A stretch of 39,258 nucleotides of DNA. It comes from Botryococcus braunii. Taxonomy: Eukaryota > Chlorophyta > Trebouxiophyceae. The notes beneath the pieces are model-generated. The model was not told the origin of the DNA, made no database searches, and saw nothing but the letters and a program-made list of their open reading frames with translations. Where the stretch lies: positions 375,001-414,258 of the forward strand of contig KV908429.1 in the NCBI GenBank assembly GCA_002005505.1, written 5' to 3'. This document shows positions 1-21,521 of this stretch, piece after piece; positions within the stretch are counted from its first letter, which is position 1; every line of letters starts with the position of its first letter. Made by a program: the position numbers and the translations under genes.

Positions 1-26
1 CCCTCTGCGTGTGCGCACTTGCGTGC

Positions 27-28
<2 letters not shown>

Positions 29-115
<87 letters not shown>
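29..115. repeat. (GT)n microsatellite
   Basis: An uninterrupted GT run of about 85 bp with GC-rich alternating purine-pyrimidine flanks. All open frames across it are low-complexity Cys-Val repeats and are not genes. Confidence 0.97.
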
Positions 116-116
<1 letters not shown>

Positions 117-563
117 ATGCGCGCATGCGCGCGTGCACCAGCGGTGTGGGCGAGGGGGTTGGGTGTTATGGGTGGGTGGAAGGCGGGAGGCAACGTTCCC
201 ACGGGGTGACCTTATTTTCCAACACCAGATGCGCGCAATTCAACGCTGCTGATTTCGGACACCGCGAGCGCACTTCAATGATCAGAACGTATCCAGCTGG
301 AGGTTAAATGGTTCTGCAGATGGAGGTTAAATTTGTCACAAGGATACTTGCAAGCGAGATATGAAAATACAATTGATACGCAGGCTTGGGTATGAGCTTG
401 GGCCCTAAATGTGAAGGCCTTGAGAAGATGAAGACGTGAATTAAGGTAAAGGGTCTGAGCTGGGCTCCGGATTTTTGGATGTGTCAAGCTTCATTGTGGA
501 AGCTTTGAGAGAATCAAGACGTGAGGGAAGGTGAAGGATATGTGAAACGTGAAGACAGAAGGG

Positions 564-564
<1 letters not shown>

Positions 565-642
<78 letters not shown>
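565..642. repeat. (GT)n microsatellite
   Basis: A pure GT tract of about 78 bp. No coding sequence is recognised around it; the stretch 116-1190 otherwise holds nothing I can name. Confidence 0.97.
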
Positions 643-643
<1 letters not shown>

Positions 644-1190
644 CCGTGCGTGCACGCAAAATAAATTTACCAAGTACTGAACAGAATGGAGATGTTTCCC
701 CCAGCAAGGAGAATAAATTATATTAAATTATTAATAAGTTCACAGCAGTTTGACATGGTCGAATCAATTGATTTGACGGCATGTATGCGCCGGCCATGGG
801 CCCACATGCCATATCATTAACTTTGCCGGTGGCTTGGCCGTTGTGGAATTTCCCAATCTTCCATCATGAGGGAGTTGGCTTTGCTATGCGGGCGTGTTCC
901 TATGCGGGTCGCCTCTTAGGCAGGTCGAGAGACGGCAGCAGACTCTAAACAGCAAGTGGAATGAAGTCTTTAAAGAAAATTGGCCACTCTTCTCATCTTT
1001 TGGGCTCCTTACGTAAGGCATAGTGCACTGCACGTAGGTTTTAAGGAATGCGATTCTCTTCCTTGTACATGCCTGTCCCTGCTTTCCTCCCCCCCCCCCT
1101 CTCTCTCTCTCGCGCGCTCTCTCTGCCATGACGTATGCAAGATGGACAGGGAGGTACACAGCGTGCAACATGCATGGCTACAGTGTATGC

Positions 1191-1250
1191 TCTAATTAGA
1201 AGCCTCATATAGAGCCTCATGCTCTAATTAGAAGCCTTATAAGCCTCATT
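1191..1250. repeat. Two-copy short duplication
   Basis: The phrase CTCTAATTAGAAGCCT occurs twice about 34 bp apart, each followed by a related AAGCCTCAT-type sequence. It is a small local tandem duplication in non-coding DNA. Confidence 0.7.
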
Positions 1251-1808
1251 CGGATGACGACAATGCGCCTTTTCTTCCATGCTTGACATCGAGGACCCGG
1301 ACTTCCCATTGGCCAGAAGTTTTAGAAAAAAGTCACAAGTGTGCATGACCCGGCAGACGGGGAGAAGATATAGTTTTGGCATGACAACGCGGGAGGGGGC
1401 CTGCAGGGGAAATGAGGCGAGGTCCAGCGGGGAGCCCATGTGCACACGTGGTAGAATCATGCAACCTTGTAGGGGAGGGCTGCTCCCCACATGCAATGTT
1501 TTATGCCCAATGCGCGAGTCAAATACTTGCAGCATTAATGCAAAACAGATTCAGTCTTTGTGGAAAGCGCACACCTTGCTTTCTTCCGACTCTAATACGT
1601 TAAAACCAAGTAGCAAGTAGATCCTGACAAGCCTTTGTAGATGGAGCAAGCCCCTGACAACAGACCGGCTTTTAAAACTTTAAAGACATTTCGACCCAAA
1701 CATAACGATACATGCGCCACCCGCGTTTGAGTGCTCACATACGGAGCCAATGACTGACATGACTCTGTCTTGCCGGAGAAATGTATATTCTCTGCCACCC
1801 TCAAGTCA

Positions 1809-1985
1809 TCTTGATATCACGCCTCGCCTCTCAAGAACGCTGATACTTCCAACACCCCTCATTCGAGGCAGCAGGCTGAGGAGCCCCCCTAGGGACACAA
1901 TTGTTGCCTCAATCCCATAAGGGTTCTCCCTCAAGATAGCGACCATACCTGGCGGATCACGCCTCGCCTCTCAAGAACATGATAT
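1809..1985. repeat. Dispersed pair of a 25-bp sequence
   Basis: The string ATCACGCCTCGCCTCTCAAG followed by AAC occurs near 1813 and again near 1957, about 145 bp apart. No gene is seen between the two copies. Confidence 0.6.
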
Positions 1986-2417
1986 CAGGGGCCCTCGGGC
2001 ATAATATGAAAGAGAAACTCCTTCTTCAGTATGGAACGGAAACCCGTTCTATGATCATCATCATCCAGGCACTCTTTGCTTCTTGGAGGCGGTCACCAGA
2101 GTCTATCCCTGAGGATACCCTTTCCCAGAAATCCTCTTTACCAGCCCCGAATGCCCCTATATGGACTGCTAACATCGCCATATGCATGTGTACCTTTGCA
2201 ACATCTCTGGAACATGGAACAAAAGAAGTCCCACCAGCGTGATGCCCAGCGCATGAAAGTCCGACACTTAAGTTATGAACCTTATGTCCAAGCTTGCACT
2301 GAGTTCTCCACCCACATACTCTAACCCCCAGCCCAAACAGCGCCGACAAATGCTGACATAGTTACGCCCCTCTTTCTACCCACACTGGCATGGCACATCT
2401 TGCCAGCTAACAGTTGA

Positions 2418-2834
2418 TTTGAGTCCCACCACGAACCCCACCTCCATGCACTTCTTCAGGCTGCCACACATCATACACGTATCCCGGCCTTTGGAGACCC
2501 CGACTGGTCGCCAGAAAGCCATGCACTCTGGGCCACACAGACGCGCCTAGATTCCTTTCTCCTTTTCCTCCAGGATTTTGCCTCTGCGGTTAGGCTACTT
2601 TCAGAACGTATGTTGCTAACTGACTATGTAGGAGCAGCAGTACATCTATACCGTGGCTCCAGCAGCACGACCGATGCGATGGCCAAGTATCTCTCCTGCG
2701 CACGCGCGCTGCACAGAGCTCGCCAAGCTGTAGGGCATGCTTATGCAGACCTTGCCTACATGGATGCTGAGTTGACAGGCGCATTACACCTGCCGCGGTT
2801 GTTTTCTCAAATTTTTCTATTTAGTTCTTTGTAA
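2418..2834 (+). other. Unexplained 139-codon open stretch, no methionine at its start
   Basis: From an in-frame TGA just before 2418 to a stop ending at 2834 the plus strand stays open for 139 codons. The composition looks normal and protein-like (alternating Leu/Ala/Arg helices in the second half) and contains no simple repeat, unlike nearby frames. I recognise no domain. It may be a lone exon, a decayed transposable-element fragment or chance. An internal ATG lies at 2610. The downstream sequence 2850-2875 is a G-rich run. Confidence 0.25.
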
Positions 2835-3354
2835 TTCTTATATCATCCTTTTTTTGGGGTGGGGAGGGGGGGGGGATGTTGACCACTGCTCAGCTATAGA
2901 GCACGTGCACGTCTGCCAGAGAATGGAAGAGGGAGGCCGCATGAGCGCAAGAGACGCCAAACCGGCCCAAAATACCGGGCCCTCACAGCAGGCCGTCCCC
3001 CACAGCAGGCTTTGTCATAACCCACAGATCCCTGCCACTAACAATCCACCCCGAGATGTGCCATAGCCCGCCAAACGGATTAATCTTATTAAATCAGCAT
3101 TGGAACGTCTTGCCCGCATGCATTGACACAAAAGCCGGGTCCTATTGCCCACTTCACTTCACAATAGAACAAGCGAGCGGGCCAGGAGACCGCGGCAAGA
3201 TCCCCCTTCTACTGCTTGTCGCACATGTACATGGATGACTTGTCGAGTTCCTCTGCCATCCACCTGGGGATTGGGGACCTACCATTCCTCCAAGACTAAC
3301 GTTGACGCAGAAGTCTCAGTGCCCCAGTGGGCAACTAGTGAGGGAGGACCAGAT

Positions 3355-3440
3355 GGGAAGGATACCATACGGGAGGGATACCATACGGGAGGGATACCAT
3401 ATGGGAGAGATACCATGCACGCTATGATGGGAGATACCAT
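3355..3440. repeat. 16-bp minisatellite
   Basis: Four to five tandem copies of a unit reading GATACCATACGGGAGG with small changes, ending in a diverged copy near 3440. No coding function is seen. Confidence 0.85.
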
Positions 3441-3689
3441 GCTGTTCACCTGATTCTGGTCCAGCTCCTACCTAGCAACAATCACGTTCCAGCCTTGCAC
3501 AGTGCAACAACCTGGCACCCCCGTGACACCCACCTCAGCAAAATTCAGCTGCAGGCGCTGTTGATGTGACCATCTGCTTTCTTCGACTCAACAGGGGAGT
3601 CCATCCCCTGGAGCAGCAGCGCCCTTAATCGAAGGTGCCTACGTAGGTATCCGTGATTTAAGCATGCCAAAAGAAACCTCTTCAAAACC

Positions 3690-4040
3690 CGTCCCCCCCC
3701 CCCCCACCCCACCCACCAAGCCCAAGGGAAGCATTGAAGCCAGATCCAGAGGACTTGACACAAAGAAAGGGGGCTCACTTCCTAGAACTCCCAGTCTGCA
3801 CGCCCAGAAAGAGAGTTCGTCTCACCTTTCACGACCAGTATGCTGGTCTGCTTTGCTGCCAACATCACAAAAGCTCGCTTTCAGATCCGACTTCACATGG
3901 CAAGGTCACGAAATCCATACCGTCTGTGTCAATGCCGCACGGGGGGTCCGCAGGTGAACTAGCTACCCGCCCCCCCCCCCCGCCCCCCCAACAACCAAAA
4001 AAAAGAAAAAAAGAAAAAAAAAGAAAGAGCCCCCAAAACA
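3690..4040. repeat. Homopolymer C runs and A-rich stretch
   Basis: C runs lie at about 3692-3703 and 3969-3979, and an A-rich, G-spaced stretch at 3997-4030. The surrounding 3441-4660 interval holds no recognisable gene. It is the flank just downstream of the nucleoporin stop codon (which reads leftward to 4661), so it should hold that gene's 3' UTR and polyadenylation signal, which I could not locate with confidence. Confidence 0.6.
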
Positions 4041-4660
4041 ATTATGACAAATCTCTGAACCATGAACTGTTGGCACCATCTGAATGACTTGAAACTGCAG
4101 TTGGCAGCCAGCAGCATCATATGGGATGTGGTGTAGCAGCCAGCCCATCACATGGGTTGCTGCCTCCCAATTGCAAGAAGCTTGTGCTTCCACGTTTGAG
4201 AGCCCCGTAGTGAGCAGTGAGCCAAAATCGGACTTTGTCCCAAAAGAAAAGGACCCTGCCTTTCCATTCCTTAACCCATCACACCTCGTCCTCTAGACGG
4301 AGCACCTACATGGGCAGGTCCCTTGCAACCTCAGGTCTTTTGCAAATGCTCATGCTCATACTTGCTTCACCACGCTCAACCAAACCCGACATGGACCATG
4401 GCAGAGCGCCTTGCGATTCAATCACCCACGATATTGTGGATGGTCTGAACTCAAGGGCACCTTCCCTGCTCTCAAGATTTAAGCTGAAGAGCAGTGATGT
4501 CAAACATACAAACGAACTACACTTCCATAGGTCGCGGCGAGAAGCAGGTTGCCACGATCCTGGCGGAGCGCGGGGGCAGCACCAGGTCATCTCCCAGCCC
4601 CATCCAGATCATTCCTGCTAGGCTCGCAAAGTAGCAGAGCGCCCGTCCAGATCTGTCCTG

Positions 4661-17824
<13,164 letters not shown>

Positions 17825-17891
17825 GTAGCCTTGCAATCCAATGGCCCATCATGGGCCTGGGCCACTCAAGCATCAGAACCTAAATAGTATG

Positions 17892-18223
<332 letters not shown>

Positions 18224-18225
<2 letters not shown>

Positions 18226-18382
18226 TTGTGCCGGGGGATCGAACCCTCGACCGACTCGACCCAGAGTCGCGGTTCTAACCGATCGGCTAAAAGTACCAAG
18301 GTAATTGTACGATTAATCGCCCGCTTATGTATCCGAGCCGGATCGGGATGCCCAGGCCCGATCCGCTCCTCTCCGCACTACA
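18224..18382 (-). repeat. 3' LTR of the retrotransposon (minus orientation)
   Basis: 159 bp, no difference from the other LTR found by eye. Preceded on the minus strand by the polypurine tract at 18383-18395. Confidence 0.88.
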
Positions 18383-18395
18383 TCTCCCCCCACCT
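18383..18395 (-). other. Polypurine tract of the outer element
   Basis: Minus strand AGGTGGGGGGAGA directly abuts the 3' LTR, the expected position of the plus-strand primer in LTR elements. Confidence 0.75.
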
Positions 18396-18676
18396 AAGAA
18401 CCGAGCGTCCTCGCTCGTATTCCACTCTTAGGTAAGGAGGCAGCGGCCCGATTGGCCGCCCGGGAAGGAGATATACCGCGCTTACATCCCGCGATTATCG
18501 CCACCGATCACCGAATCCCCCCTTTAGCACTGTGCCTGATCACATGGCCACTCCCGTGGGGCCTCAAACACGTGCACCAAGCACCTGCGATCGATATGGG
18601 TCATCTCAGACTCGCGCTCATACCAGAGGCGATTTACCATGAAAAATGGCCCATCAACCAGATCGCCGATACCAAA
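18396..18676 (-). other. Element leader-like segment of unknown role
   Basis: Lies between the internal primer-site-like sequence and the outer 3' LTR. A minus-strand frame ending in a TAA at 18524 encodes about 50 residues (GDLVDGPFFMVNRLWYERES...) of no family I recognise. It differs from the leader beside the 5' LTR at 24490-24542. Confidence 0.4.
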
Positions 18677-19013
18677 TGTTGTGTTTGGTATCAGTACAGA
18701 ACGGAATCCGAAGATCAAAGTTGGAATTTGTGAGCTAGACGGCTCCCTGCCGTCCCAAGGCCTTCGGCCTTGGCGTCCTTTGGGATCCTTTAGGACAGGC
18801 GTCCAGTAGGATCCTACTTACGGGATCCTTTGGACTAGTCCGATAACCCCTCCTGAGTTTCAGGACATGCACGCCAGCTGTCCGCCAGCTGGAGAGATGC
18901 TTCAAGACTAGGCCATGGCCACGTCAGCCTTGGATTCGCTGATCGATCGCACCCTCGAGATCGTGGTTCCCAAATCGGGTACCCACAATCTCGCTGGTAC
19001 CCACAGCACAACA
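18677..19013 (-). repeat. Internal LTR-like repeat, left copy (minus orientation)
   Basis: 337 bp. On the minus strand it starts TGTTGTGCTG and ends ACACAACA, followed two bases later by TGGTATCGGCGA, so it looks like a 5' LTR plus primer site. It is inverted relative to the copy at 21192-21521. Confidence 0.8.
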
Positions 19014-20627
19014 TCGGCTGCCGGCCGCTCTCCCAAGGCGGCAGGAGGGGGTCCATCAGTTACTGATGGGTCTAGGGTTACTGCTAGAACTAGGGTTACT
19101 GCTAGGTCAGAGCGTGAGGATGAGGGCTCTTTGCGGTTGTGGTCTGAGGAAACACCGGATATACTCGCCAAGATTAGAAGTGCAAGCGAGGGACTCACCG
19201 GGGACGAGCTAGAGGGACTGAAAGGGCTGGTGGAGAAGGACGGCATGTTTTGGTGTGACAACAGGGATGGTGATCAGCGCGTATTTGTGCCGGATGCGCC
19301 GGGGCTGCGACAAGAGGTGACGGCAATTTGCCATGATAGCACCTATGCAGGCCATTTCGGACAGCGCAAGACTACGAGGTTGGTGCAAAGGGGATTCTTC
19401 TGGCATAGTTTGTACGCTGATGTTTGCAATTATGTGGCATCTTGTGACTCCTGCCAGAGAAATAAGCCCTTGTCTGGTAAGCCTCACGGTCTTCTTATAC
19501 CCTTGCCCGTTGCAGAACGCCCTTGGGAACATATCTCAATGGATTTTGTGATGGGCTTGCCAAAAACGAGGGATGGGCATGATGCTGTACTTGTGGTGGT
19601 GGATCGGTTCTCTAAAATGGTGAGGCTCATGCCAACAACAGTCACGGTTACGGCAGCGGGTGCTGCAAGGTTGTTTCTCAACAATGTGTTTAAGGATTTT
19701 GGCATGCCTAAGACCATTGTGTCTGACAGAGACCCCCGGTTCACGGGTAAATTCTTTGTGGACTTGTGTAAATTGCTCAAAGTCACTCAGTCCTTCTCGT
19801 CGGCGTATCATCCGCAAACCGACGGCCAGACTGAGCGGGCGAACCGGGTGGTGGAGGATGTGTTGAGGCACTATGTTGCACCAGATGGGAAAGATTGGAA
19901 CTTACACTTGCCCATGTGCGAATTTGCAATTAATAATGCCTGGCATGACTCCATGAAGTGTACGCCATTCTTCTTGGTGTATGGCAAGCACCCGCGGGTG
20001 CCTGGGCACCCAGACTTTGTGAGCAAGGTTCCTCAAGCACAAGGGGTTGAGCGCAGAATGCAAGAGCTGTGGAAGCGGGCCAAGGAGTGCCTGGACGCAG
20101 CGGTGAGCCGGCAGAAGGCCTACGTCGATGCGCGCAGGTCTCCAATCTCCTTTGAAGTTGGGGAGCATGTGTTGCTCTCAACGAGGTATGCTCGGCCAAA
20201 GAGTGTGATTGGGAAGAAACTCTTGCCACGGTGGATGGGGCCTTTTGTGGTGACGGAGAAGGTGAACGAGGTCGCGTATCGGCTGTCTCTCCCTGAAACC
20301 CTGAATTGGCATAATGTCTTCCATGTGTCGTTGCTCAATACTTATGTGCAGGGGGGGCGTGTAAAACCTCCCCCCATGCCTGAGATTGTCAATGGCGAAC
20401 CTCAGTATGAGGTGGAAAAGATTTTAGGGGATCGACTTCGGGGTGCTCAACTGGAGTTCCTTGTCCATTGGAAAGGATACTCACAAGAGCACAATAGCTG
20501 GGAGCCAGCTGAAGCCCTTCTCGAGCATTGCGAGGATTTGGTGAATGAATATTGGGGTCAGCCAAGAGCCCATACGCAGAGCAGGGGTAGAAAACCTGTG
20601 CGTGCAAAATCCAAACCTCAACGGTAG
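18915..20627 (+). CDS. Integrase with chromodomain, on the strand opposite to Gag-Pol
   Basis: 570 codons. The zinc-binding HHCC residues are H140, H147, C177 and C180. The catalytic triad is D210, D271 and E307, with the last two 35 residues apart as in retroviral-type integrases. A GPF-type module (LPRWMGPFVV) is at about 437-446, and a chromodomain (YEVEKILGDR through LVHWKGYSQEHNSWEP) at about 498-548. Chromodomains in chromoviruses steer integration to modified histones. The first 33 codons, including the annotated ATG, are antisense LTR-like repeat sequence, so the real N-terminus probably began upstream in the ancestral polyprotein. The frame is intact. Confidence 0.9.
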   Translation: MATSALDSLIDRTLEIVVPKSGTHNLAGTHSTTSAAGRSPKAAGGGPSVTDGSRVTARTRVTARSEREDEGSLRLWSEETPDILAKIRSASEGLTGDELEGLKGLVEKDGMFWCDNRDGDQRVFVPDAPGLRQEVTAICHDSTYAGHFGQRKTTRLVQRGFFWHSLYADVCNYVASCDSCQRNKPLSGKPHGLLIPLPVAERPWEHISMDFVMGLPKTRDGHDAVLVVVDRFSKMVRLMPTTVTVTAAGAARLFLNNVFKDFGMPKTIVSDRDPRFTGKFFVDLCKLLKVTQSFSSAYHPQTDGQTERANRVVEDVLRHYVAPDGKDWNLHLPMCEFAINNAWHDSMKCTPFFLVYGKHPRVPGHPDFVSKVPQAQGVERRMQELWKRAKECLDAAVSRQKAYVDARRSPISFEVGEHVLLSTRYARPKSVIGKKLLPRWMGPFVVTEKVNEVAYRLSLPETLNWHNVFHVSLLNTYVQGGRVKPPPMPEIVNGEPQYEVEKILGDRLRGAQLEFLVHWKGYSQEHNSWEPAEALLEHCEDLVNEYWGQPRAHTQSRGRKPVRAKSKPQR

Positions 20628-21178
20628 ACAGTGTGTCATGCCTGTCAAACGATGAACACTGTGAGAATGAACGAAATGCGGGTGTCAGATTGCAAGTGTG
20701 TAGTTTGTATACCCATACCCACTTGTCCGGCAATTGCGGGGTGCTCTTGTAGCCTGGCGTCCCAACGCGGGGGACGCCCTGCGACGCCCTAGAAAAGCCT
20801 TTGCGTTGTCTCGCTCGTGGGCTGGACCGGTCTTGCGAATGTGTGCTGGGGGCATTAACGGAGGTATAGTACCGCCTGAAATCAGGGTCATGCTGGCCGC
20901 CTCGCTCCTAGCGCCTGACCCACCATCATTCGGCTTGGCCACTGTGGCTGGAGCAGAGTCTCCAGTTTCTTGGGCATTAATCTGGGTTCTTGTGCATTGG
21001 GGGGCTTGTGGCTGTCAATGGCAGGTAGCAAGCAATGCGTTAGCCTTTGGGAAGGCTAGGTCTCATGGCGAGATCGAGCGTACGGGATACGCTGACAACG
21101 GTGCGACCGTTGGGTTGGTCTCTGGTGGTCTCCCACCGCCAGAAGGTGCCACTGGAGTTGCCAGGAGGGCAACTGCTT
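20628..21178 (+). other. 3' untranslated part of the integrase-bearing segment
   Basis: About 550 bp between the integrase stop and the polypurine tract. An open frame from 20734 to 21180 exists, but I recognise no domain in it and treat it as non-coding. Confidence 0.5.
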
Positions 21179-21191
21179 AAGTGGGGAGGGA
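21179..21191 (+). other. Polypurine tract of the inverted segment
   Basis: AAGTGGGGAGGGA directly precedes the right internal LTR-like repeat. It shows that the integrase-bearing segment retains the natural 3' end of an element read on the plus strand. Confidence 0.75.
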
Positions 21192-21521
21192 TGTTGTGCT
21201 GTGGGTACCAGCGAGATTGTGGGTACCCGATTTGGGAACCACGATCTCGAGGGTGCGATCGATCAGCGAATCCAAGGCTGACGTGGCCATGGCCTAGTCT
21301 TGAAGCATCTCTCCAGCTGGCGGACAGCTGGCGTGCATGTCCTGAAACTCAGGAGGGGTTATCGGACTAGTCCAAAGGATCCCGTAAGTAGGATCCTACT
21401 GGACGCCTGTCCTAAAGGATCCCAAAGGACGCCAAGGCCGAAGGCCTTGGGACGGCAGGGAGCCGTCTAGCTCACAAATTCCAACTTTGATCTTCGGATT
21501 CCGTTCTGTACTGATACCAAA
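21192..21521 (+). repeat. Internal LTR-like repeat, right copy (plus orientation)
   Basis: 330 bp. Begins TGTTGTGCTG immediately after a polypurine tract, as a 3' LTR should, and matches the reverse complement of 18684-19013. It lacks the terminal 7 bases (CACAACA) present in the left copy and joins directly to the RNase H coding sequence. Confidence 0.8.

Noticed and set aside
18224..18382. Pair of 159-bp sequences taken as two SINEs because of the tRNA-like boxes
   Set aside because: TG...CA ends, the neighbouring polypurine tract and primer site, and position at both ends of gag-pol make them LTRs; the tRNA likeness is kept as a finding.
20734..21180. 148-codon open frame downstream of the integrase
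   Set aside because: No recognisable domain, and it overlaps the polypurine tract; most likely the element's 3' untranslated region.
19014..21191. Separate nested retrotransposon with its own direct LTRs
   Set aside because: Its two LTR-like repeats are inverted to each other, it has no gag or RT of its own and no target-site duplication is visible, so a simple nested insertion does not fit.
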